The position numbers and the translations under genes were made by a program. Shown here piece after piece: positions 55,183-60,235 of a stretch of 64,000 bases of DNA. The DNA is taken from assembly GCA_029582155.1 (NCBI GenBank), contig CM055901.1, positions 7,358,874 through 7,422,873 on the forward strand. Reading direction: 5' to 3'. The notes under the pieces are model-generated. The model had not been told where the DNA came from. It was given only the letters and a program-made list of their open reading frames with translations, and did not search any database. Source of the DNA: Panopea generosa. Its lineage: Eukaryota > Mollusca > Bivalvia > Adapedonta > Hiatellidae. Numbering within the stretch: the first letter of the stretch is position 1; the number at the start of each line of letters is the position of its first letter.

Positions 55183-57544
55183 TTTTCACAACACTGTTTA
55201 TAGTACTCATGTTTATAAATGTGTATTGTTATATAATAACTTGACAATGTGAAAATGAAAAATAAACGGGCTGCCATTTGGCAACTCAAAAAAACAACAA
55301 AAAAACAGAGAAACCATGGATTGGAATATCATCATCTCAACCCAAGCTGGGAAACCTAGGATTTGAATATCATCAACTCAACCCAAACAGGGAAACCTAG
55401 GATTTGAATATCATCAACTCAACCCAAACAGGGAAACCTAGGATTTGAATATCATCAACTCAACCCAAACAGGGAAATCTAGGATTTGAATATCATCAAC
55501 TCAACCCAAACAAAGAAACTTTGGATTTGAATATCATCAACTCAACCCAAACAGGGAAACCTAGGATTTGAATATCATCAACTCAACCCAAACAGGGAAA
55601 CCTAGGATTGGAATATCATCATCTCAACCCAAACAGGGAAACCTAGGATTGGAATATCATCATCTCAACCCAAACAGGGAAACATAGAATGAACATCATC
55701 ATCTCAACCCAAACAGGGAAACCTAGGATTGGAATATCATCATCTCAACCCAAACATTGAAACCTTGGGTTGAATTATCATCATCTCAACCCAAACAGAG
55801 AAACCTAGGATTGGAATATCATCAACTCAACCCAAACAGAGAAACCTAGGATTTGAATATCATCATCTCAACCCAAACAGGGAAACCTAGGGTTGAAATA
55901 TCATCATCTCAACCCAAACAGAGAAACCTAGGATTGGAATATCATCATCTCAACCCAAACAGGGAAACCTAGGGTTGAATTATCATCATCTCAACCTAAC
56001 AGAGAAACCTAGGATTGGAATATCATCATCTCAACCCAAACAGAGAAACCTAGGATTGGAATATCATCATCTCAACCCAAACAGAGAAACCTAGGATTGG
56101 AATATCATCATCTCAACCCAAACAGGGAAACCTAGAATTGGAATACCATCATCTCAACCCAAACAGGGAAGCCTAGGGTTGGAATATCATCATCTCAACC
56201 AAAACAGGGAAACTTAGTGTTGGAATATCATCATCTCAACCCAAACAGGGAAACATATGGTTGGAATATCATCATCTCAACCCAAACAGGGAAACCTAGG
56301 AGTGGAATACCATCATCTCAACCCAAACAGGGAAACCAAGGATTTGAATAGCATCATCTCAACCCAAACTTGGAAACCTAGGGTTGAAATATCATCATCT
56401 CAACCCAAACAGGGAAACCTAGGATTGGAATAGCATCATCTCAACCCAAACTTGGAAACCTAGGGTTGAAATATCATCATCTCAACCCAAACAGGGAAAC
56501 CTAGGATTGGAATACCATCATCTAAACCCAAACAGGGAAACCTAGAACTGGAATATTATCATCTCAACCCAAACAGGGAAACCTAGGATTGGAATATCAT
56601 CATCTCAACCCAAACAGGGATACCTAGAATTGGAATATCATCATCTAAACCCAAACAGGGAAACCTAGGATTGGAAAACCATCATCTCAACCCAACCAGG
56701 GAAACCTAGGGTTGGGATATCATCATCTCAACCCAAACAAGGAAACCTAGGGTTAGAATATCCGCATCTCAACCCAAACATTTTTACAATATTATGCTGA
56801 CAAGGATACGATTGGTAGTGCACTATTGCGGAAGTCAATGACCGTACTGTTCTCTTTCAATGGTGACATGAAGTCTATCATGTGGTGAGGACAGGCCTTC
56901 AGTTCTTCCGGGGTGGCTTTGTTGGTTATGATATCCAGGCCTTTATATACCTACAAAAAACAATTTAAATAATATCCAGACCTTTATGTACCTACAAAAC
57001 TTAAAATGATACCCCACAAAAACCTCTATAATTTCTGACATGTGCAGAAGGTCATGTTTATAACCTTTGACCTTGAATGACTTGTTATGCGTCAGTTTCA
57101 GTAGACACAGTTGGAACTATTAATCGTTCATAAACCTGGCTTTTGTCAAGGTTTCATATAAACTGAAAATTGGACATAGTGAAACACATTTTCTAAAGGT
57201 TTGCATAGTAAAATGACTTTCTTACTTGTAACGTGAGAACAACTTTTATTATGTTTTTCAATGTAATCAATAACCATGTGGATACAATTTGCAAGTGATC
57301 GAATTTAGGTTGTGGTCGAAAATATGTTACGGCACTATATAATCTGATAAGTATCTAAGTGTGTAAAATCTAAATGAAACAGCATCCCTATCAAATGATT
57401 ACAATTATATAACCTAACCTGCATTGCATCTGCACTTATTATCTCACCATTAAACAGGCGTGCTAATTCAAGTGACAGTTTTGTTTTCCCAGTCCCTGTG
57501 GCTCCTAAAATTACAACCACAGGCTTTTTCATGGAGGCCGCCAT
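6369..57544 (-). CDS. TRIT1: TRIT1, tRNA dimethylallyltransferase (13 coding exons, 496 aa)
   Basis: The enzyme transfers a dimethylallyl group from DMAPP to N6 of A37 in tRNAs that read UNN codons, giving i6A37, in cytosol and mitochondria. Coding exons on the minus strand are 57419-57544, 56802-56950, 51821-51926, 35808-35868, 30508-30619, 29798-29944, 29187-29332, 22025-22136, 19576-19694, 18402-18479, 16471-16580, 14983-15097 and 6369-6478. They sum to 1491 nt with consistent phases and GT-AG borders. Visible motifs are the P-loop GATGTGKT (residues 14-21), SADAMQ (37-42), VVVGGT (106-111), the ERLDKRVD segment (286-293), [11 protein letters not shown] (327-337) and a zinc finger at C446, C449, H462 and H468. 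The human protein is 467 aa. The extra length lies mostly in an acidic, Ser-rich segment (about 128-210). The start has an AAG-ATG-G context and an in-frame stop upstream, so no long mitochondrial leader is visible. The family call is from recalled conserved motifs, not a search. Confidence 0.95.
6990..11375. repeat. 56-bp minisatellite array, about 78 copies
   Basis: Head-to-tail units of 56 bp containing GTAGTACTGCCTATACACAA and CTGACAGTATTTGGTTACTG fill about 4.4 kb of TRIT1 intron 12. Variant units (GATTAGTACTG; TATTGGTCACTG; CACACGGATT) recur in blocks, for example at 8315, 8485, 9095, 9265, 9990, 10380 and 10550, which points to higher-order amplification. No frame stays open over the array. 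Confidence 0.97.
11530..11640 (+). mobile_element. tRNA-headed SINE fragment
   Basis: TGGTGGAACTAGTTGTAGTG (A-box-like) and GGGTCATGGGATCAACCCCA (B-box-like) followed by CACCCTCACCCCCATG; no further body is recognised. Confidence 0.5.
12117..12378 (+). mobile_element. tRNA-derived SINE, family 1
   Basis: Pol III A box GGTTAGCTCAGTTGGTAG, degenerate B box near GAGTTTGAATAACC. The body has GATGATTGATA, CTGATTCAAGTGGGAAAGTT, GTTAACCTTCCAGGATCCCA, and a tail GCATTAAAATGATGCT. The head and body order is shared with copies at 31199, 18085 and 45843. Confidence 0.88.
12641..13937 (+). mobile_element. Tandem-core (pearl-like) element
   Basis: Starts AACAAGAGAGCTAATATGGC and CGCTCACCTG. The core has about 6 units of about 150 bp (GGCCATGTTTTTTGACGAAT, GGGTCACCCAAGGAACATTT). 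It ends GACAGACGACGGACATCAGG then a hairpin GAGCCTTCGGCTTAGGTGAG and TTAAAA. Lies in TRIT1 intron 12. Several minus-strand frames inside are by-products of the units. Confidence 0.82.
13938..14982. other. Intron 12, unique AT-rich sequence
   Basis: No repeat or ORF of interest. A 61-codon minus frame (14037-14222) has no recognisable feature. Confidence 0.5.
14983..15097 (-). CDS. TRIT1: TRIT1 coding exon 12 (residues 423-460), first half of zinc finger
   Basis: Encodes [16 protein letters not shown], then ECKAC and VTQFEWK. The C-x2-C pair (C446, C449) begins the matrin/U1-type zinc finger typical of eukaryotic TRIT1. Acceptor CATTTTAAG|GGTGCG lacks a strong pyrimidine tract. Donor AAAC|GTGAGT is strong. 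Three partial copies of the acceptor and 5' half lie immediately upstream. Confidence 0.92.
15098..15390 (-). repeat. Three partial tandem copies of exon 12 (acceptor plus 5' half)
   Basis: Copies begin at about 15195 and 15294, with a more diverged one near 15385, spaced about 98-99 nt. Each repeats a splice acceptor (for example CAATTTTCAG), then the GGTGAGACACCACC start of exon 12, through the GAAGGAGA-AACAATACT stretch and the AATGTAAAACTTG that corresponds to the ECKxC codons. None contains the exon 12 donor. Copies 3 and 2 are in frame with each other (99 nt). Copy 2 to exon 12 (98 nt) is not. Confidence 0.85.
15391..16470. other. Intron 11, unique AT-rich sequence
   Basis: Nothing recognised beyond ordinary intronic sequence. 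Confidence 0.5.
16471..16580 (-). CDS. TRIT1: TRIT1 coding exon 11 (residues 386-422)
   Basis: Encodes [36 protein letters not shown], matching the human [23 protein letters not shown] block. Acceptor CTACCAG|GATCTG, donor AAAG|GTATGA, phase 0. A 45-bp minisatellite begins about 55 nt upstream. Confidence 0.95.
16636..17870. repeat. 45-bp minisatellite array, about 27 copies
   Basis: Units contain ACTAACCAAAT, AACAGTGAATTACAGGCCTA and TCTAGAGAA. Because the period is a multiple of 3, short plus-strand frames with 15-residue periodicity (NTNQ, NSELQA) appear. They are antisense to TRIT1 and are a by-product. The array lies in intron 10, close to the acceptor of exon 11. Confidence 0.95.
18085..18312 (+). 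mobile_element. tRNA-derived SINE, family 1, degraded head
   Basis: The body CTGATTCAAGTGGGAGTATT, TTTAACCTTCACTGATCTCA and AGAGTGGTTAGGTTAACTGA matches the other copies; the tRNA-like head is badly diverged. Intron 10. Confidence 0.8.
18402..18479 (-). CDS. TRIT1: TRIT1 coding exon 10 (residues 360-385)
   Basis: Encodes [20 protein letters not shown] and KRFLK, matching the human [23 protein letters not shown] basic tRNA-binding region. Acceptor GTTCTAG|GTGTGG, donor GAAAA|GTATGT. An earlier GT (AGAG|GTTTTT) gives the wrong phase. Confidence 0.94.
18615..19358 (+). mobile_element. Truncated copy of the tandem-core element at 12641
   Basis: Shares the core unit (GGTCACCCAAGGAACATTTC) and the 3' end (GACAGACGACGGACAACAAA, TGTGAGCCTTTAGCTCAGAT, GAGCTAAAAA). 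The 5' start is missing. Intron 9. Confidence 0.82.
19576..19694 (-). CDS. TRIT1: TRIT1 coding exon 9 (residues 320-359)
   Basis: Encodes [39 protein letters not shown]. The [11 protein letters not shown] block is among the most conserved in eukaryotic tRNA isopentenyltransferases. Acceptor TTTGAACAG|AGAGGC, donor GAAAG|GTAACA. Confidence 0.95.
19695..20757. other. Intron 8, AT-rich with possible old repeat
   Basis: GGCCAGTGCCTAAAATATCA / CAACTGGCCAAATTTG near 20110-20170 looks like a diverged interspersed repeat. The 66-codon frame at 20538 is not convincing. Confidence 0.4.
20758..21893 (+). mobile_element. Tandem-core element with CCTTGACCTTTGAGG units
   Basis: Units of about 130-170 bp contain GTGACCTTGACCTTTGAGGT, CATGTTATGTTGATCA and ATCCATCTATGCATGACAAA (at about 20822, 21084, 21210, 21370, 21537, 21700). 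It ends GGACGGACGCTGCGATTACT, then a hairpin CCCCAAGAGTTTTGGGG and GGCATAAAAA. The short frame at 21632-21823 is a by-product. Intron 8. Confidence 0.82.
22025..22136 (-). CDS. TRIT1: TRIT1 coding exon 8 (residues 283-319)
   Basis: Encodes [20 protein letters not shown] and [16 protein letters not shown], the conserved helical segment after the catalytic core. Acceptor TTTTTCCAG|TTTTAG, donor GGAAA|GTAGGC. The 63/66-bp minisatellite starts about 110 nt upstream of this exon. Confidence 0.94.
22247..28246. repeat. 63/66-bp minisatellite array, about 92 copies, with open periodic frame
   Basis: Units contain TAGGGATGTTATTGAGACAT, GGCTAGGATGAACCTG and TATCTACTGTGG. Lengths are 66 or 63 bp, differing by a 3-nt TTA indel. 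On the minus strand one frame is open for 2066 codons (22235-28435) with 21/22-residue repeats ([20 protein letters not shown]). Variation mixes silent (ACG/ACA, TCA/TCG) and amino-acid changes (Y/C, T/M, T/N, A/T). The array lies in TRIT1 intron 7. I interpret it as non-coding satellite DNA. Confidence 0.96.
23341..27870. repeat. 2.1-2.4 kb higher-order duplication inside the 63/66-bp array
   Basis: The order of variant units from about 23341 to 25730 is repeated from about 25747 to 27870. The offset is 2406 bp in the first part and 2145 bp in the last part. The difference is a 261-bp (4-unit) local duplication at about 24601-25120 that is found only in the first copy. The near-identity implies a recent event. 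Confidence 0.85.
28247..29186. other. Intron 7 upstream part, no gene
   Basis: Unique AT-rich intron between exon 7 and the 63/66-bp array. Frames at 28218 and 28884 are unremarkable. Confidence 0.5.
29187..29332 (-). CDS. TRIT1: TRIT1 coding exon 7 (residues 234-282)
   Basis: Encodes [16 protein letters not shown], then a QH-containing stretch, [20 protein letters not shown], corresponding to the human RSLQVFEETGISHSEF...LGGPLKF...ILWLHADQ. Acceptor CATTACAG|AGC. Of the possible donors, GAGG|GTAACA keeps phase and gives the expected [17 protein letters not shown] junction. Confidence 0.93.
29798..29944 (-). CDS. TRIT1: TRIT1 coding exon 6 (residues 185-233)
   Basis: Starts in a Ser/Glu-rich stretch ([20 protein letters not shown]) and runs into the conserved family region [20 protein letters not shown] and PNNRRKII, matching the human [24 protein letters not shown] region. 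Acceptor ATGGCAG|GTCTGG, donor ATCAG|GTACTC. Confidence 0.93.
30188..30373. mobile_element. Short palindromic MITE, copy 2 (186 bp)
   Basis: GGCCATTATAATTCAATTGC at the left, inverse GCAATTAATTTTTCATGGCC at the right, with a T-rich core containing GGGGGAGGGCAGGAGGATTT. Same family and orientation as the copy at 3559-3768. In TRIT1 intron 5. Confidence 0.83.
30508..30619 (-). CDS. TRIT1: TRIT1 coding exon 5 (residues 148-184)
   Basis: Acceptor ACAATAG|GCATAA and donor CAAAG|GTAATG. The frame reads [18 protein letters not shown], then [18 protein letters not shown]. It is an acidic, Ser-rich low-conservation insert with no clear human counterpart. Only this acceptor gives a stop-free frame in the required phase; two nearby AG sites do not. 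Confidence 0.8.
31199..31468 (+). mobile_element. tRNA-derived SINE, family 1
   Basis: Near-consensus A box TGGCTCAGTTGG, B box AATTTGAATCCC, body CTGATTCAAGTGGAAAAGTT and GGTTAACCTTCCAGGATCCC, tail GGCATAAAATGCTGTTAA. Intron 4. Confidence 0.9.
31909..31978. repeat. Inverted repeat with 21-bp arms
   Basis: TATTATTGGATCTAGTGCAAT (31909-31929; two G-U wobbles as RNA) pairs with 31958-31978; the 28-nt loop contains GGCATAGTA twice. In TRIT1 intron 4. Confidence 0.7.
32464..32760 (-). CDS. Small ORF with hydrophobic leader and 2A-like peptide (98 aa)
   Basis: The translation has a hydrophobic segment (about residues 24-39, [16 protein letters not shown]) directly followed by GDVERNPGP (40-48). 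This matches the 2A consensus D(V/I)ExNPGP, at which the ribosome skips the Gly-Pro bond. After the site comes [20 protein letters not shown], then CC and a hydrophobic stretch. Hydrophobic-leader-2A combinations are known from invertebrate non-LTR retrotransposons and sea-urchin NLR genes. The HQG...GRQC part resembles a cysteine-protease-like box I recall from mobile-element proteins; that is a weak inference. The ORF sits in TRIT1 intron 4 on the same strand. It is probably a remnant of a mobile element rather than a host gene. Confidence 0.5.
   Translation of the reverse strand: MKHVLINTLSKSQMSKYEGLFVKLSYRLFVLITFILILCGDVERNPGPPEYQFTKFPVNGNFHQGHQIFSQFSQGRQCVPCCLAFFANALLKLFDRYC
32761..34181. 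other. Intron 4, AT-rich, nothing assigned
   Basis: Only short frames, for example 82 codons at 33820 on the plus strand, without recognisable motifs. Confidence 0.45.
34190..35671 (+). mobile_element. Non-autonomous hAT-type DNA transposon, copy A (1482 bp)
   Basis: Left end CAGGGCTTCTAAAAT and right end ATTTTAGAAGCCCTG are inverted repeats of about 15 bp beginning CAGGG, typical of hAT. The flanking 8-mers are GTATACAT (34182-34189) and GTATACGT (35672-35679), an 8-bp target duplication with one difference. Short unrecognised ORFs lie inside (up to 92 codons); no transposase motif is visible. It sits in TRIT1 intron 3, 137 bp from exon 4. Confidence 0.88.
35528..35552. repeat. (TA)n microsatellite inside the hAT-type element
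   Basis: About 12 TA units after GGATATATC, near the right end of the element at 34190-35671. Confidence 0.85.
35808..35868 (-). CDS. TRIT1: TRIT1 coding exon 4 (residues 128-147)
   Basis: A 61-nt exon with acceptor TTTTCAG|GTTATT and donor GAAG|GTAAGC, both strong. It encodes [20 protein letters not shown], a basic linker that starts the insertion segment, poorly conserved in the family. The call rests on the splice sites, phase agreement and the VINR/VIDR resemblance to the human linker. Confidence 0.85.
35869..38908. other. Intron 3, 3 kb between two hAT-type elements
   Basis: AT-rich. Short frames at 36468, 36601 and 38118 show no family motif. No long repeats seen. Confidence 0.45.
38917..39902 (-). 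mobile_element. Non-autonomous hAT-type DNA transposon, copy B (986 bp)
   Basis: Same family as the copy at 34190 but inverted: CAGGCCTTCTAAAAT at the left and ATTTTAGAAGGCCTG at the right. An exact 8-bp target duplication GTCATATA flanks it (38909-38916 and 39903-39910). Its right arm (39300-39902), reverse complemented, aligns with the left 550 bp of copy A. It is shorter by an internal deletion of about 500 bp. Confidence 0.9.
39911..42762. other. Intron 3, mostly unassigned
   Basis: Apart from the SINE at 40727, there is a two-copy 21-bp repeat (GGTATGGTCATGCCAGCAG) at 41238-41279. Frames at 39830, 39997, 41115 and 41679 are unremarkable. Confidence 0.45.
40727..40932 (-). mobile_element. 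tRNA-like SINE, family 3
   Basis: Minus strand: ATCACTCAACCTGTCACTGC, GGGTTGTAGGTTTTGAGTCC (B-box-like), ACTTCATGTGAGAAAGTTGC and GTGGTTCTGCTCAGGT. I recall this arrangement as a widespread mollusc SINE. The 70-codon frame here is incidental. Confidence 0.75.
42763..44416 (+). mobile_element. Tandem-core element, diverged
   Basis: Starts AGAAGAGCCCAGTCAACCTT. The core repeats of about 320-350 bp contain TGACCCCACCTGGC/CCCCTGGCTGCTTATGG, GAGAATTTTC(C)ATTTTC and ATAGTATTC. It ends AGACGACAGGCGACGGATAA, GTCAGTAGAGCTAAAAA. ORFs at 42960 and 43285 are inside it and look incidental. Intron 3. Confidence 0.75.
44806..45030. repeat. 48-bp minisatellite, about 4.5 copies
   Basis: Units contain CCAGTTCCAGTAATACCAGT and ATAACAGCACTAGGCCAGTC. 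The 16-residue plus-strand periodic frame ([16 protein letters not shown]) is a by-product of the period being a multiple of 3. Confidence 0.95.
45843..46068 (-). mobile_element. tRNA-derived SINE, family 1
   Basis: On the minus strand: GAGTTTGAATCCCTGTCAAG, GTGATGATTGCTATTTTGAC, GTCATTCGTCTCTC, GGTGATTCAAGTCGGCAATG and AGAGTGGTGTGATTTACTGA. Intron 3. Confidence 0.85.
46780..48512. repeat. 64-bp dimeric minisatellite array, about 27 copies
   Basis: Each 64-bp unit is two related 32-bp halves, one with TGCTTATAAAGGTGTCTCC and TCAAGGCCTTAGG, the other with TGCATATAAATCTGTATCAC and TCAAGCACGGCA. They share TGC-TATAAA, TGT and CTCAAG at the same offsets. Lies in TRIT1 intron 3. Confidence 0.95.
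48513..49015. repeat. 30-bp minisatellite, about 8-9 copies in two blocks
   Basis: Units contain CAAGGAGTACCCAGAAATTC and AAGGCATTTG, at 48513-48552 and 48808-49015, with about 250 bp of unique AT-rich sequence between. It starts where the 64-bp array ends. Two overlapping plus-strand frames inside it are periodic by-products. Confidence 0.92.
49180..49288 (+). mobile_element. 3'-end fragment of a tandem-core element
   Basis: GGTGCCGATGGACAACAGAC, then ATAGCTCACCTTGAGCTTTG and CTTAGGTAAGCCAAAA match the 3' ends of the elements at 12641 and 18615. Confidence 0.65.
49289..50934. other. Intron 3, unassigned
   Basis: AT-rich sequence. 50400-50900 has phrases such as AGGGCATAACTCTTGG that occur in bivalve tandem-core elements, so part is probably an old repeat. 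Confidence 0.4.
50935..51640. repeat. 33-bp minisatellite, about 20 degenerate copies
   Basis: Units contain AACAGGCTTTGCCAGATAAA and CAATTTACAATGT, with frequent small indels, ending about 180 bp from the donor of TRIT1 exon 3 (intron 3). Confidence 0.93.
51821..51926 (-). CDS. TRIT1: TRIT1 coding exon 3 (residues 92-127)
   Basis: Encodes [13 protein letters not shown] followed by the conserved [16 protein letters not shown] block, ending LVDRE. The acceptor is GTTAAGTAG|AAATC and the donor GAG|GTAGGC, phase 0. The usual Asn after GGT in animal TRIT1 is Leu here (residue 112). Confidence 0.95.
51930..52483. other. Intron 2, unassigned
   Basis: AT-rich sequence between exon 3 and the truncated LINE. 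The 73-codon frame at 52030 is unremarkable. Confidence 0.45.
54133..54870 (+). mobile_element. Tandem-core (pearl-like) element inserted in the LINE
   Basis: Splits the LINE coding region between the TVQHLFWDC part and the AKYFIFKCK part. It begins near AACAAGAGTTGTCAGAAGAC (a small GTTGTC/GACAAC hairpin), has four copies of a unit of about 150 bp (AAGGGCCATAACTGTGCCAA, ATGGTGAACACACATGC), and ends GACGCCGCCAGGGTCATGAC then GGCGAGCTAAAG. ATCAAT occurs at both junctions (54127-54132, 54871-54876), a possible target duplication. Confidence 0.8.
55133..55182. repeat. (CT)n(CA)n microsatellite in LINE 3' UTR
   Basis: A CTCTCTCC/CTCT tract runs into CACACACA within the 3' end of the truncated LINE. 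Confidence 0.9.
55306..56783. repeat. 41-bp minisatellite, about 36 copies, next to exon 2
   Basis: Units contain CCTAGGATTGGAATATCATC and ATCTCAACCCAAACAGGGAA. It starts at the A-rich tail of the LINE and stops about 20 bp short of the inferred donor of TRIT1 exon 2 (56802). Confidence 0.96.
56802..56950 (-). CDS. TRIT1: TRIT1 coding exon 2 (residues 43-91)
   Basis: Starts [18 protein letters not shown] after the acceptor TTTTTTGTAG and continues through HHMIDF and [15 protein letters not shown]. The family block [11 protein letters not shown] continues directly from exon 1. The best phase-consistent donor is CCTT|GTCAGC, which is weak. An upstream GT at ATC|GTATCC would break the frame with exon 3. 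A 41-bp minisatellite begins about 20 nt beyond the donor. Confidence 0.88.
57419..57544 (-). CDS. TRIT1: TRIT1 coding exon 1 (residues 1-42)
   Basis: Encodes the N-terminus [14 protein letters not shown], the P-loop GATGTGKT and the SADAMQ motif. It ends in phase 0 at CAG|GTTAGG. In the family the last motif is usually DSMQ; here Ser is Ala at residue 40, while Asp39 is kept. An in-frame TAG lies a few codons upstream of the ATG. Confidence 0.95.
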
Positions 57545-57660
57545 CTTTATTTTCGATTTCGCCTAACTATAGAAACCGGAACTGCTTGGGGGTGGAGACT
57601 AAAGAGGTTTGCTCCCTTTGACTATAGCACTTAAGAAACTCGTTAGTTCGTATATATTTT
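57545..57660 (-). promoter_or_regulatory. TRIT1: TRIT1 upstream region
   Basis: Immediately upstream of the ATG the minus strand reads CAGTTCCGGTTTCTATAG, containing an ETS-type CCGGAA core (on the plus strand, ACCGGAAC). There is no TATA box at a usual distance. The in-frame stop upstream supports the chosen ATG. Confidence 0.35.
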
Positions 57661-58719
57661 AAAGAAGGGATGTAATGGACCTGATATAATCAAACATAAA
57701 AGAGGTAAAATAATTAGCAATCTAGATTCTAATTATATCTAACGGATTCACGTCTATTGCTGGTGATAAATCTCGGAAGAAAAATATAAGTGAAGAACAA
57801 TACATTAGCTTTATATTTAACTTGCTTCTAATTAATGTAAAAGTTTACATGATGCACATGTCTATTTAAAGTTTCAAATATCATATCGGCAGTATAACAG
57901 TCATGTACAAAACTGGTTTTGTGAAACTTTTATTAAAACACATTACTCGGGTGGGTCAATGAATTTGAGAATTAAAATTCCTTACTCGGGTTGATATCCC
58001 TCGTTCGTAATATGTTGTCCATCAGGCCAGATACATTTAAACAATGTACTGAAGTCACGGAACGTTTCCTGATGAGGCCATATATGTTTATCGTCGTAAC
58101 AAAGATGGGATACTTGAAGACAAAATATGTTTATTAAAGTATTGATTATCATTTACATGACATCCTTACTAACGGGTCCAGGAAATGTCCCCCGTGAAGT
58201 GCACGCACCTCCACCAAACACCCAAACACTCAAGCGCGCGCACGTCTGATTTTTTTTTAAATATTGCTGAAATTTTCACCTCACCTCTAACATGAAATCT
58301 TGAATCCGGACCTAGCTGTCTTTATGTTCAACTACATAGAAAATCAAAGTAATACAATAAACCATATCAAAACGTATTCTCGCAGACTATCAGACTTGGT
58401 GTATTTATAAATGTGTATGTGTCACTGGCGAATTTAGAGGTGGATCCCTTCCTCGGTGAAGTTTTTTCCAAACATTATAAAATGATGCAAAGGTCTAGTT
58501 CAGTGCAAATAGTAAAAAAAAAATGTGCTTGGGTCTTCCCTGAAAATTGTGAAAAACAATTACTTTAAAATATACTTTTGTATCTGCTAGACTCGCCTAT
58601 TGGCGTAGCTGACCTTAAAACAACGTGCAAGCTCAGCAGTTTCTAGTGTGTGTGGGGCGGGGGTGGTTGACATGCTCGCATGCCTACAGCTAACATTAAA
58701 TTCCATGTTTGGGCTTTTA
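57661..58719. other. Upstream flank of TRIT1, no gene
   Basis: No ORF or motif of note; AT-rich with two TTACTCGGGT phrases near 57943 and 57982. Confidence 0.45.
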
Positions 58720-58845
58720 CATAATGGCTGCCAAATACATTTCCATAATTGGATCCATACATAATGGCTGCCAACATACATTTCCATAATTGGATCCATA
58801 CATAATGGCTGCCAACATACATTTCCATAATTGGATCCATACAGT
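58720..58845. repeat. 40/41-bp tandem repeat, three copies plus degenerate flank
   Basis: CATAATGGCTGCCAACATAC then ATTTCCATAATTGGATCCAT starts at 58720, 58760 and 58801. Short minus-strand frames across it are periodic by-products. Degenerate CATGGCT / TAATGGCTG copies continue to about 58970. Confidence 0.93.
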
Positions 58846-58971
58846 TCCATGTTCAATGGATCCATATATCATGGCTATCTACATTCATTTCTCATAAAAA
58901 CATAATGGCTGTCTATATATATATATATTTCTAAGTTTGGACCTAAAAAAAGTAATTATGGCTGTGCGTCG

Positions 58972-59651
58972 CACTTTTCCATGTTTCGATCTATAGACCT
59001 GGTATACATGGACTTTAGAAGAGCATGGAGTAAAAGGTCCGGTCACAGAGTGCCAAGTTTGCACGTGTCAGACTGAAGACTTTAACCACTATCTAACATA
59101 TAGGACGTGTCACTGAGAACTTAGTATACTTTAAGATTAAACCCATCATGTTATATCAGAGAGATTAGACAGTATCGGATGACTTTGTGATAACTTGTCT
59201 ACGTCCAAATTTATTGAAGGAATATGTCTACTAGGTCCATTAAGAGAGTTTACTACATTGTTCATAAATATGTCTCTTGACCTAAAAAGTGCTGCGTCTT
59301 GTGTATATTAATGACAGCACCGAATACTATGCGACGTCAATTCCGCAGCCTGCTATACTGCTTTGAAGGGAGACGTTGGATGAATTCGGCATCAGAATGA
59401 AACACAGTTTCATGATTAATATCTGTGAATCCCACTGCAGAATTTAAAAGTGCTAAAAACCCTGAACGTTCTTAAACTTTAATTAATTAGGTAACGTTTC
59501 TTAACGTCTAAAGAAATGAGAAATACTTAAAACCTTAAGTTTTACTATTATAACATTAAAAGTCGTTTCAGTTGTTAAAAAAACGGAATGATGCAAAGTT
59601 GGTGTTGTTATTTGAAAACAACAAAAAAGGCCAAATAAAATTAACTTTTAA
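58972..59651. other. Upstream flank, unassigned
   Basis: Unique sequence with no convincing coding frame. Confidence 0.45.
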
Positions 59652-60235
59652 TTTAAAGACTGTTCGAAAATAAGAGGCCTACGGGCCTTAACGGTCTAAT
59701 CTATATGACCCAAGTTAAGACCTCATGGGTGTAGGGACCATGAACTTCATATTTACCGTCAAATCACACCCAAAAAAAACATTCACATAATTCTATTCAG
59801 TGATAAGAAGTAACGCTTTTTTGTCATTTTCTCTTATATAGATTGAGTAAAGTAGGCTCCATCCCGGGGCCAAACCGTGAGACCGAGGGACATGCAATTC
59901 GCAACTTTTATAAAAGACCTATATGCGTCCATAATCATAATCACCATTTGTTTCCCAGTGCTTCCGATAGTAAGATTTTCAAAGTTTACCTTGAAGTTGA
60001 TTGTTTAGGCACTGTCCACAAGGCACCAGTGGGGTAGGGATCATGTAATTCACAATTTTGGTACCAAAGCTGCACACAACAGTTAATCACGATTGAGCTT
60101 ACTGTTTTTGACATGTCGAAAATGTCAATTGTTACGGACGCATGGCGCATAGGGGACGACGACGGACAAAACGCAATCGCATAAAGGTCCCTTGAGACAA
60201 AGTATCAGATGACCTAATAAAAGTTAGTCCGGCAA
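59652..60235 (+). mobile_element. Tandem-core-type element without clear core
   Basis: Starts AATAAGAGGCCTACGGGCCT (hairpin GGCC-TACG-GGCC), ends GGGGACGACGACGGACAAAA, CGCAATCGCATAAAGGTCCC, ATGACCTAATAAA. It has the same start and end style as the elements at 12641 and 54133. The frame at 59843 is probably incidental. Confidence 0.6.

Larger units (their letters stand above)
52484..55305 (+). mobile_element. 5'-truncated L1/Tx1-type LINE (RT and C-terminal domain), interrupted
   Basis: Starts inside the reverse transcriptase with [15 protein letters not shown], then [13 protein letters not shown] (the YADD-type catalytic box), then a long stretch typical of L1/Tx1 ORF2: [44 protein letters not shown] (52787-53335), later [16 protein letters not shown] (53947-54130), and after an insertion the C-terminal [11 protein letters not shown]...KWHSIKFE (54875-55062). 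The frame shifts near 52670 and again near 53340 and 53770, so it is dead. The 3' UTR has AATAAA at 55260-55265 and an A-rich tail. Antisense to TRIT1, in intron 2. Confidence 0.92.

Noticed and set aside
58587-58865. Two overlapping minus ORFs with GSNYGN/GSHYV repeats
   Set aside because: By-products of the 40/41-bp repeat.
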